From: Planctomycetota bacterium
Lineage (GTDB): Bacteria > Planctomycetota > Planctomycetia > Pirellulales > UBA1268
Reading direction: 5' to 3'
Length of the DNA stretch: 5,239 bases
NCBI GenBank assembly: GCA_027622795.1
Contig: JAQBZA010000259.1
Location: 1 to 5,239, forward strand
The position numbers and the translations under genes are program-made. The notes beneath the pieces were generated by a model that was not told where the DNA came from, did no database searches, and saw nothing but the letters and a program-made list of their open reading frames with translations. Below, piece after piece: positions 1 through 5,239 of the stretch. Position 1 is the stretch's first letter, and each line of letters begins with the position of its first letter.

Positions 1-310
1 CGGGCGGGTCGTCGATCCGTGAGAGCAGCCCCGGGTAGCTGGGCTCGCCTTCCCGAAGGATCTGGATATCGCGGGCCGCGCACAGGTCGAGCACCTCATC
101 GGCCGCGGTGCTTGTAGCGTGAGACGGGATTTCCTGGGCCAGCCTGGGCCCGAGCCTGGCGACCCGCTGCAACTCAGACGGGTCAGCCTGAAAGACCGCG
201 TCGGGCGAACCAAATCGCTCGAGGAGCAGCCGCCGCATCCGCGACCCGATCCCCGGCACACAGGCGAGGCGGACATGGCCCCGCAGATCATCTGAAGGAG
301 TGGTGTACAT
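1..310 (-). CDS. dprA: DNA-processing protein DprA, N-terminal part (runs off the left edge)
   Basis: The first 103 codons are visible; the rest lies beyond the left edge. DprA (Smf) binds incoming single-stranded DNA in the cytoplasm and loads RecA during natural transformation. Residues 13-61 look like the helix-hairpin-helix/SAM-like N-terminal region: a VPGIG turn at 18-22, LLLERFGSPDAVF at 28-40 and a second turn, ARLGPRLAQEI, at 51-61. Residues 82-103 (IQILREGEPSYPGLLSRIDD, then PP) match the entry into the DprA Rossmann-like domain, where 'YPxxLxxIxDPP' is characteristic. The nucleotide-binding core is outside the window. ATG at 310-308 is the first possible start because an in-frame TGA lies two codons upstream. 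No Shine-Dalgarno precedes it, and the start codon sits inside an inverted repeat. It begins 32 bp after the ferredoxin stop on the same strand. Identification rests on motif recognition. Confidence 0.88.
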   Translation of the reverse strand, partial: MYTTPSDDLRGHVRLACVPGIGSRMRRLLLERFGSPDAVFQADPSELQRVARLGPRLAQEIPSHATSTAADEVLDLCAARDIQILREGEPSYPGLLSRIDDPP

Positions 311-337
311 GCGTCACGTTGTACCGTGACTGCATGT
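307..337 (-). repeat. Inverted repeat/hairpin spanning the dprA start codon
   Basis: On the plus strand the arms are ACATGC-GTCACG (307-318) and CGTGAC-T-GCATGT (325-337), around a 6-base loop, TTGTAC. This gives 12 base pairs interrupted by one unpaired T at 331. It fills almost the whole gap between the ferredoxin stop (343-345) and dprA. The dprA ATG (310-308) lies in the 3' arm of the transcript hairpin. No run of U follows, so it is not a standard intrinsic terminator. It could be an RNA structure that limits dprA translation, a processing or attenuation site, or a palindromic protein-binding site. The symmetry is seen directly; any role is inferred. Confidence 0.6.
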
Positions 338-342
338 GGGGG

Positions 343-738
343 TCAACCCGCGGCGGCCTTGAGTTCGGCCAGTTTCTGGGCGGTGCCGACGAGGCGATCC
401 CAGTTTTGCTCGACATATTCCGGCGGGCCGCCGATCTGGGCCACCACCTGGGCCACCTCCTCGGTGGGCACCATCTCGATCGCATCCCACGGGCAGACCT
501 TGAGGTCGTAGGGATTCGACTTTTTGCCGGGAATGTGCACGCACACCTCGCAGCCCACGCACCGCTCGATGTCGATCTCGCACCAGCTCTGCAGGTTGTG
601 AAACTGGTCGTATTGCTGCACCTTGATGATGCAGTCGACCGGGCAGACCTCGAGGCAACTCTCGCAGCCGGTGCAATTGTCGGCATTGATGACCGCGAGT
701 TCCTTCGGCAGCTTTTTGCGGGGGCCAGCTTTTGCCAT
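343..738 (-). CDS. Ferredoxin-like protein with two 4Fe-4S motifs, the second with a long insertion
   Basis: This 131-residue soluble protein probably carries electrons in the cytoplasm; its partner cannot be told from the neighbours. Motif I is C22-x2-C25-x2-C28-x3-C32-P33 (NCTGCESCLEVCP). Motif II is C60-x2-C63-x2-C66-x15-C82-P83, where the usual three-residue gap before the last cysteine is 15 residues (VHIPGKKSNPYDLKV). By the usual ferredoxin rule, C22/C25/C28/C82 would hold one cluster and C60/C63/C66/C32 the other. C36 and C53 are additional cysteines. The N-terminus is basic (MAKAGPRKKLPKE), and about 40 residues after motif II form a likely helical tail (EEVAQVVAQI, then QNWDRLVGTAQKLAELKAAA). 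ATG at 738 gives a full-length domain; no Shine-Dalgarno is visible. It lies 108 bp after lysA and 32 bp before dprA, all on the minus strand. The family assignment is firm; the specific role is unknown. Confidence 0.9.
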   Translation of the reverse strand: MAKAGPRKKLPKELAVINADNCTGCESCLEVCPVDCIIKVQQYDQFHNLQSWCEIDIERCVGCEVCVHIPGKKSNPYDLKVCPWDAIEMVPTEEVAQVVAQIGGPPEYVEQNWDRLVGTAQKLAELKAAAG

Positions 739-795
739 GGTATTGAGAATCGGCGGGGGAGGGGGTGAAAATTCAGCAGATCGCTATGCGAAAAT

Positions 796-823
796 ATGGT
801 AGCCGGCTGGGGCTCCTCGGCAA
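796..823 (-). promoter_or_regulatory. Possible promoter for the ferredoxin (weak)
   Basis: The 108-bp gap between lysA and the ferredoxin gene contains, on the minus strand, TTGCCG (823-818), 16 bases, then TACCAT (801-796). This resembles sigma-70 -35 and -10 boxes at an acceptable spacing, in a locally AT-richer patch. Start of transcription would fall near 790, leaving a leader of about 50 bases before ATG 738. The match is modest, and sigma-factor preferences in this lineage are uncertain, so it is only a candidate. No U-tailed hairpin that would end lysA transcription was found in the gap. Confidence 0.2.
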
Positions 824-846
824 AATCGTTTCCATTTGGGCGGGCA

Positions 847-2133
847 TCACACTGTTTCGCCCCGCATCAGGTCGTCGGGCGTCTGCCGGGCCCGCACGAG
901 CCGGGGCTGGCCGCCATCGACAAGCACCTCGGCCGGCAGCGGCTTCGAATTGTAGTTGCTGGCCATCACGAAGCCGTAGGCGCCGGCGATCTCGATCACC
1001 ACATAGTCGCCCACGGCGGCCCGGGGCAGCGATCGCGTGGCCACGAAGCCGCCGTCGGCCTGCGTGAAAATGTCACCTGACTCACAGAGCGGCCCGCCGA
1101 CGGCCACCTCCTCGGTCTCCCGGCCGACATCTCCAGACGATGGCGCGAGGCTCATGGGATGGTAGGAGCCGTAGAGCACTGGTCGGGCGAGCGTGTTGAA
1201 GCCGGCATCAACGAGGATGTATTTCCGGGTGCCCTGATGCTTGACGGCCCGCACCTCCGTGACGAGAGAACCGGCCTCCGCGGTGAGGTAGCGGCCCGGC
1301 TCGATCTCGAGGCGGATGCGGTGGCCGAAGCGATCCTCGAGCCTCTTGCGGGTGGCATCCCAGAGCGTGAAGTATCCGGAGAGGTCGGCATGCTCTTCAC
1401 CGGGCTTGTAGGGCACCGGCAGCCCGCCGCCGGCGGAGATCATGGTGAGCGAGCGGCCGATTTCGACGGCCACCCGCTCAAGCGCCTCGGCCACCTCGGC
1501 CAGATGGGCCAGGTCGGTGCCGCTGCCGATATGCATGTGGAGCCCGCTCACGGCGAGGCCGGCCCATTCGGCGCGGCGAAGCACCTCGGGGATCTCCTCG
1601 TGCCAGATGCCGTGCTTCGAGCCTTCGCCGCCGGTGTTGGTCTTCTGGCTGTGGCCATGACCGAAGCCGGGATTCACCCGGAGTGTGATATTCGCCCCCG
1701 GCACCCGCTCGGCCAGCTGCTCGATCATGTCGGATGAGCCGCAGTTGACATGGATGCCCAGCCGGGCGACCGCATCGAGGCTCTCGCGATCGAAGATGTC
1801 GGCCGTGTAGACGATCGGGTGAACCGGCGGCAGGCCATCCGCGGCTACTTCGCGGCTGGCATGCGCCGCATAGCCGGCGGCGAGGGCCCGCTGGATTTCG
1901 CCGGTGCTCACGGCATCGACCATCACCCCTTCCTGCCGGACGAGGTTGAGCACGGCCAGATTCGAGCAGGCTTTCTGGGCGAACCGCACCGTATCCCAGG
2001 CGGCGAGATCACGGCAGCGGCGGCGGATCATCTCCGCGTCGTAGACATAAAGAGGTGTGCCGAAGGTTTCGGCGAGCTGCCGCACGCTCGCTCCGGCGAT
2101 CGTGTGGCGAATGGCTTCGTGGTGGGTTGTCAT
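847..2133 (-). CDS. lysA: Diaminopimelate decarboxylase (E. coli-type LysA)
   Basis: This PLP enzyme converts meso-2,6-diaminopimelate to L-lysine plus CO2, the last step of the diaminopimelate lysine pathway, in the cytoplasm. At 428 residues it is close to the family's usual 415-430. Fold-type III features are complete: the PLP lysine K54 in VRFAQKACSN (49-58), VNPGFGHGHSQKTNTGG (153-169), SKHGIWHEE (172-180), GLHMHIGSG (197-205), SAGGGLPVPY (233-242), the phosphate-binding EPGRY (278-282), the active-site cysteine C350 in GPLCESGD (347-354), and GAYGFVMASNYNS (384-396). Several of these blocks, and the position of K54, agree with E. coli LysA as I recall it, rather than with the 'YAxKAN' form common elsewhere. 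There is about a 10-residue insertion near 89-106, just before IVYTAD. The start fits this alignment. The gene begins 8 bp after the stop of the exported-protein gene with no Shine-Dalgarno, which suggests co-transcription and possibly translational coupling. Confidence 0.97.
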   Translation of the reverse strand: MTTHHEAIRHTIAGASVRQLAETFGTPLYVYDAEMIRRRCRDLAAWDTVRFAQKACSNLAVLNLVRQEGVMVDAVSTGEIQRALAAGYAAHASREVAADGLPPVHPIVYTADIFDRESLDAVARLGIHVNCGSSDMIEQLAERVPGANITLRVNPGFGHGHSQKTNTGGEGSKHGIWHEEIPEVLRRAEWAGLAVSGLHMHIGSGTDLAHLAEVAEALERVAVEIGRSLTMISAGGGLPVPYKPGEEHADLSGYFTLWDATRKRLEDRFGHRIRLEIEPGRYLTAEAGSLVTEVRAVKHQGTRKYILVDAGFNTLARPVLYGSYHPMSLAPSSGDVGRETEEVAVGGPLCESGDIFTQADGGFVATRSLPRAAVGDYVVIEIAGAYGFVMASNYNSKPLPAEVLVDGGQPRLVRARQTPDDLMRGETV

Positions 2134-2141
2134 AGAGACAG

Positions 2142-3848
2142 TTATCGCACGGGCAGCGGAATCGGGAAGCCCTGCGGCAGCGGCACGGCCCCACCGCCTC
2201 CGAAGCCCCCTTCCTGCTGGGCGGCCGCCATTGCGGCCGCCGCCTTCAAGGCCGCGGCATCGACCGCCAGCCGCGTGGCGACTCCCCGCTCGATTGGCTT
2301 CACAGTGACCTCAACCGCGCCGCCACCCGCTTTGCGAGCCGCCTCGGCCGCCTGCTCGGCCTGCTCGGCTTCGTCGCCTTCGCCGCGGGCTGCAGCATAG
2401 GCAAACAGGCCATCGAGCGCGGCCTGCAGGCCGGCGATCGGCCCGGCCGACGGATCGGGCTTGCCACTGGCGGCCAGCGCCGCGGCCGCCCGGGCCTTCA
2501 CATCGCCACCAGCCAGCACAAACGCATACTCCGGGGCCACCGCAAGCGTGAGGTCCACCGTGTCGCCGAGCTGCTCGGCTGCGGGGGAGTCGGCAAGATC
2601 GAGCGTGATCGTATGGAGCGTGGCATTGCCTGCCGTGCCCGTGTCAAACGCGACCTTCATCGCCGCCGGCAGGGCTGCACCGCCACCAAGCAGCTGCTTG
2701 AGCGTCGCCTCGAGCCCCTTGCCATCCTTGATGCGGGCGCCGAGTGTTACATGAGGGAGCGGAGATTGCGCCGTGGCTGGGCTCGTATCGACCGTGACCG
2801 CGGCATCGATACCGCCAGCCTCGAGCATCGCGGCGAGCAGGCTGCGGCCGGCTTTGCCGAGCGACTTCGCGAGCGGCTCGTCGGCATTCTTGTCGAGGGC
2901 CTCGTCGATCGACTTTGTGATTCCGGCCTTCAGTTCCGGCGGCAGCGACTGGGCGACGTGGCCGCGGATCGCCGGCTTCGCGGCGTTGGCCGCCGCCGGC
3001 ATACCGACCGTGAGCGTGCCCTGGGCGGCGGCGGCAACGGTGGCTGCGGCGGTGGAGCCAGCGACCTGCGCCGAACTGGCCTCCACGAAGAGCTGCTCGC
3101 CGGGCGGATCAATGGCCAACCCGAGGGCGAGTGACTCGGTGTCTTGCAGGTTGGTGACGAATCCACGGACCGCCTCGGGATCGATCGGCTGGCCCTGCTC
3201 GCCGGCCGAGTTGGCGGCCTGTTCGAGGATCATTTCCAACTGCTGCCGCAACGGCTCCGGCATCACGCTGGGAAACAGCCGGATGCCAAGCGAGAAGGGG
3301 CCGACAACCTGATTCAAAAGGGGCAGCGGGTCATCGACCCCGGCCGGGCTGCCGGGGATCGCCGTCACGGCCCAGGCGCCGCCCGCTGTGGCTTTCTCCT
3401 TGAACTCGAGGGGAATCCCATTTTGGAGCGTCACGCGGCGGGCATCGCCATCGCGTTCCACTGGCCCGAGCGTGCCTTGCAGCGATTCGAGGAGTTTGTC
3501 GAGATTGTTGACTGGCACATATCCATGCACGATCGGCATGCCGTTGGCGACGGTGACGACCGCGCCGAGTGGCCGCGTGACATCCAGCCCGGCGAGGCCT
3601 TGACCCTGTGTGGCCACCATGAGAAGCGACTCCGCGATGCCCGCCAGCCCTGGCTGGCCGACTTGGCCTCCCAGCCAGCCGAGTTGCTTCTTGAGATCGG
3701 CGTAGCCATCGACAGCGACGACCCCGAGCACCGTTGGCTCGTCGGCCCGGGCGGCGGGCTGGCCGGCAACGACCGTCGCCACGGCGAGAACGAAGCAGAG
3801 AAGGGGAGCAGCCGCACCGATTCCGGCGGGCGAAGCGACTCGTCGCAT
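2142..3848 (-). CDS. Exported Ala/Gly-rich protein of unknown function
   Basis: I do not recognise a named family with confidence; planctomycetes have similar exported proteins without known function. The 568-residue product starts with a signal peptide: basic MRR, a hydrophobic core (about 11-28) and a signal peptidase I site ARA|DEP after residue 35. There is no lipobox and no later membrane segment. The mature part opens with LGVVAVDGYADLKKQLGWLG (41-60), then QGQGLAGLDVTRPLGAVVTV (81-100) and GYVPVNNLDKLLESL (109-123). The middle (about 260-345) and end are alanine-rich. An acidic Ala/Glu helix lies at 487-507, and the tail is GGFGGGG plus a Pro-rich end (547-568). Residues 96-181 and 366-456 may be diverged copies of one module. 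An in-frame ATG exists at 3953, but ATG 3848 is preferred because it puts the signal peptide at the N-terminus and has AGGAG 8 bases upstream. The gene probably heads an operon with lysA. Location outside the cytoplasmic membrane is inferred. Confidence 0.85.
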   Translation of the reverse strand: MRRVASPAGIGAAAPLLCFVLAVATVVAGQPAARADEPTVLGVVAVDGYADLKKQLGWLGGQVGQPGLAGIAESLLMVATQGQGLAGLDVTRPLGAVVTVANGMPIVHGYVPVNNLDKLLESLQGTLGPVERDGDARRVTLQNGIPLEFKEKATAGGAWAVTAIPGSPAGVDDPLPLLNQVVGPFSLGIRLFPSVMPEPLRQQLEMILEQAANSAGEQGQPIDPEAVRGFVTNLQDTESLALGLAIDPPGEQLFVEASSAQVAGSTAAATVAAAAQGTLTVGMPAAANAAKPAIRGHVAQSLPPELKAGITKSIDEALDKNADEPLAKSLGKAGRSLLAAMLEAGGIDAAVTVDTSPATAQSPLPHVTLGARIKDGKGLEATLKQLLGGGAALPAAMKVAFDTGTAGNATLHTITLDLADSPAAEQLGDTVDLTLAVAPEYAFVLAGGDVKARAAAALAASGKPDPSAGPIAGLQAALDGLFAYAAARGEGDEAEQAEQAAEAARKAGGGAVEVTVKPIERGVATRLAVDAAALKAAAAMAAAQQEGGFGGGGAVPLPQGFPIPLPVR

Positions 3849-3951
3849 CGAAGAATCTCCTGGAAGCCGATCCGTCGGGGACCGTGAAGTGGTGATCGAA
3901 CTCTGACGCAGTGTACCAGTAGGCTGGCAAAAACCGGTATCCTCGGGTCGC
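3849..3951. promoter_or_regulatory. Divergent intergenic region between the exported-protein gene and the M50 protease gene
   Basis: These 103 bp separate two genes read in opposite directions, so they should hold both promoters. I could not find a convincing -35/-10 pair on either strand. On the plus strand TATCCT (3939-3944) would place a transcript start almost on the protease ATG at 3952, but no good -35 lies at the right distance. On the minus strand TTGCCA and TACACT occur but are only 9 bases apart. Short symmetric elements are ACCGGT (3933-3938) and CCAG-TAGG-CTGG (3917-3928). The function is inferred from gene orientation. Confidence 0.45.
3857..3861 (-). promoter_or_regulatory. Shine-Dalgarno site deciding the start of the exported protein
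   Basis: AGGAG on the minus strand (3861-3857) lies 8 bases before ATG 3848. This favours that start over the in-frame ATG at 3953, which would add 35 polar residues ahead of the signal peptide and would begin within the first codon of the divergent protease gene. It is the only clear Shine-Dalgarno among the five visible gene starts in the window. Confidence 0.7.
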
Positions 3952-4887
3952 ATGCAGCCTGATTCCTTTCTCGACAGCCCCGCACCCCCGTCCGCTCCTG
4001 CCGCTGATCAGGAGCAGGCGGGGCGGCGAAGCTGGCCACGTTCACGAGAGGTACGGCGGCTTCGGCTGCAGACGGCGCTCTACCTGCTCACCTGCCTCAC
4101 GACGTTTGCCGCCGGTGTGGTGGGCTGGGAGCCGATGCTGATCGGCTTTGATGACGACATGCTCGCCAAGCTCTCCCAGCAGTGGCCGCGCGGCCTCACC
4201 TACATGGTGGCCGTGATGGCGGTGCTCACGGCGCACGAGGCAGGGCATTTCATCGCCGCTTGGTGGCATCGCATTCCGGCGACGCTGCCCTTCTTCCTGC
4301 CGGTGCCGGTCCTGCTCACCGGCACCCTTGGCGCCGTGATCGGCATGGAGGGCTCGCGGGCCAACCGTCGGCAGCTCTTCGACATCGCGCTGGCTGGGCC
4401 AATCGCTGGGCTCGTGATCGCGGTGCCGGTGATGGCGGTGGGGATGCTCTTCGGCACACCGAGCGACTCGAGCCCGTTTGCACTCTCGCCGCTGGCCCGC
4501 TGGATGCTCGCCACGGTGCGGCCTGACGCCGCGGAGGGGATCGAGCCCAACGCCCTCTTCATGGCGGGCTGGGTGGGGCTGCTGGTGACGGGGCTCAACA
4601 TGATTCCGGTGAGCCAACTCGACGGCGGCCATGTGAGCTACGCGATCTTCGGCCGGCAGTCGAAGTGGGTGGCCCGCAGTGTGCTGGCCGGGGCAGTCGT
4701 GGCGATCGCGGTGCTCGGGCTCTACAACTGGATCGCGATGGTGGTGATCGTGATGCTCATGGGCACCGATCATCCCCCGATCCGGCAGGACGGCCGGCCT
4801 CTCGGGCTTGTCCGCACCACGCTCGGCCTCTTTGCGCTCCTGATCCCGGTGATCACGTTCATGCCGGAGCCACTCCTGATCGAGTGA
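3952..4887 (+). CDS. Site-2 protease family (M50) intramembrane zinc metalloprotease
   Basis: This multi-pass inner-membrane protease is predicted to cut substrates within the membrane; the substrate is unknown. It has 311 residues. After a Pro/Ala-rich, then basic, cytoplasmic N-terminus (1-40), hydrophobic segments lie at about 41-58, 84-104, 112-131, 144-168, 201-220, 241-271 (one or two spans) and 286-304. The zinc and catalytic motif HEAGH is at 95-99 (H95, E96, H99). The third zinc ligand is probably D224 in SQLDGGH (221-227), preceded by N216-x2-P219. FFLPVP (114-119) and GSRANRRQLFDIALAGPIAG (134-153) are typical of the compact EGY-like/cyanobacterial branch of M50. No PDZ or CBS domain is present, unlike RseP or SpoIVFB-CBS proteins. 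ATG 3952 is the first start in an open frame; no Shine-Dalgarno is visible. It is divergent from the exported-protein gene and convergent with the DUF1501 gene. Family very likely; physiological role unknown. Confidence 0.93.
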   Translation: MQPDSFLDSPAPPSAPAADQEQAGRRSWPRSREVRRLRLQTALYLLTCLTTFAAGVVGWEPMLIGFDDDMLAKLSQQWPRGLTYMVAVMAVLTAHEAGHFIAAWWHRIPATLPFFLPVPVLLTGTLGAVIGMEGSRANRRQLFDIALAGPIAGLVIAVPVMAVGMLFGTPSDSSPFALSPLARWMLATVRPDAAEGIEPNALFMAGWVGLLVTGLNMIPVSQLDGGHVSYAIFGRQSKWVARSVLAGAVVAIAVLGLYNWIAMVVIVMLMGTDHPPIRQDGRPLGLVRTTLGLFALLIPVITFMPEPLLIE

Positions 4888-4950
4888 GCGACGGGCACGA
4901 AGGGCTTGAGGAGGCACACGGCTGGGCAACGATATCCTGGGACTCAACAG

Positions 4951-5239
4951 TCAGTTGATCAGCTCCTCAATGACCTGGCCACCAAACTGACTGAGCTGCT
5001 TGAAACGACCAGCGTGGTAGAAGGTGAGCCGATTGTCATCGAGTCCGAGAAGCCTCAGCAGCGTCACGTGGAAGTCACGAACGTGCCGCACCTCCTCAAC
5101 CGCCTCGGCACCAAGTTCGTCGGTGGCTCCGATCGTGTGCCCGGCTCGACAGCCGCCGCCGGCCAGCCAGATCGTCATCGCGTTCGGGTTGTGGTCGCGG
5201 CCGTAGGCGATGCCCCCCCGCACACCATTGTCGGGCGTC
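4951..5239 (-). CDS. DUF1501 family protein, C-terminal part (runs off the right edge)
   Basis: Ninety-five codons and the stop (TGA, 4953-4951) are visible; the frame stays open to the right edge, so the N-terminal majority is missing. The reading GRDHNPNAMTIWLAGGG, then GATDELGAEAVE, VRDFHVTLLRLLGLDDNRL, and TFYHAGRFKQLSQFGGQVIE matches the C-terminal end of DUF1501 proteins. These resemble sulfatases/alkaline phosphatase-fold enzymes and are very numerous in planctomycetes, often beside DUF1549/DUF1553 (PSD1) cytochrome-type genes and often exported by Tat. None of those partner genes is in view, and no enzymatic activity is established. A GTG at 5223 is internal, not the start, because the residues before it (TPDNG) fit the family. 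It is convergent with the M50 gene, 63 bp apart. Confidence 0.87.
   Translation of the reverse strand, partial: TPDNGVRGGIAYGRDHNPNAMTIWLAGGGCRAGHTIGATDELGAEAVEEVRHVRDFHVTLLRLLGLDDNRLTFYHAGRFKQLSQFGGQVIEELIN

Noticed and set aside
319..768. Plus-strand 149-codon frame opposite the ferredoxin
   Set aside because: The minus-strand product has both cysteine cluster motifs. The plus frame is an Asp/Leu/His-rich shadow.
1159..1737. Plus-strand open frames opposite lysA (also 1750-2400)
   Set aside because: They are mirror frames of a fully conserved LysA; no independent motifs or start signals.
2200..2420. GCC/CGC-rich repetitive-looking DNA as a satellite or tandem repeat
   Set aside because: There is no fixed repeat unit; the pattern comes from Ala, Glu and Gly codons in the C-terminal part of the exported protein.
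3144..3887. Long plus-strand frames opposite the exported-protein gene (also 2773-3312 and 2613-3134)
   Set aside because: Low-complexity or Arg/Gly-rich translations with no recognisable domains, antisense to a gene with a signal peptide and a ribosome-binding site.
3849..3953. N-terminal extension of the exported protein to the in-frame ATG at 3953
   Set aside because: The 35 extra residues are polar and would bury the signal peptide. A good AGGAG sits at the right distance before ATG 3848, and the longer form would consume the whole divergent promoter region.
4042..4947. Long open frame (301 codons) on the minus strand antisense to the M50 gene
   Set aside because: Its translation is full of His/Arg/Glu with no fold or motif. 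It is what high-GC codon bias produces opposite a real gene, and the plus-strand frame has complete M50 motifs.
4944..4958. Short inverted repeat TCAAC-AGTCA-GTTGA at the end of the DUF1501 gene as a bidirectional terminator
   Set aside because: Only 5 bp of stem, AT-containing, overlapping the stop codon and lacking a T-tract; likely chance.
1..5239. Mobile element, CRISPR array, tRNA or defence island
   Set aside because: No spaced direct repeats, terminal inverted repeats, transposase or integrase motifs, or tRNA-like cloverleaf were seen; nearly the whole window is covered by ordinary genes.

Overview
The window is GC-rich, gene-dense bacterial chromosome, most likely from a planctomycete. 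The best evidence is at the right edge, which holds the C-terminal end of a DUF1501-type protein, a family greatly expanded in Planctomycetota. The large secreted, Ala/Gly-rich protein of unknown function, the long-spaced ferredoxin and the scarcity of Shine-Dalgarno sites fit that origin. No rRNA, tRNA, CRISPR array, insertion sequence or phage gene was seen.

Layout, left to right: (1) 1-310, minus strand, the first 103 codons of dprA (DNA uptake/recombination mediator), running off the left edge. (2) 343-738, minus, a 131-residue ferredoxin with two 4Fe-4S motifs. (3) 847-2133, minus, lysA, a diaminopimelate decarboxylase of the E. coli type. (4) 2142-3848, minus, a 568-residue exported protein of unknown function, ending 8 bp before lysA. 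(5) 3849-3951, a 103-bp divergent intergenic region. (6) 3952-4887, plus, a membrane-embedded M50 (site-2) metalloprotease. (7) 4951-5239, minus, the C-terminal 95 residues of the DUF1501 protein, running off the right edge and convergent with the protease gene.

Genes 4, 3, 2 and 1 all read leftwards in that order, with gaps of 8, 108 and 32 bp. The exported-protein gene and lysA look co-transcribed. The ferredoxin may have its own promoter in the 108-bp gap. A near-perfect inverted repeat covers the ferredoxin-dprA junction and includes the dprA start codon. The genes do not form one obvious pathway: they combine housekeeping functions (lysine/peptidoglycan precursor synthesis, competence/recombination, electron transfer, membrane proteolysis) with two lineage-flavoured proteins. 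I saw no convincing new defence, mobile or biosynthetic system. The points most worth following up are the hairpin on the dprA start, the unusual second cluster motif of the ferredoxin, and the exported protein with a possible internal duplication.
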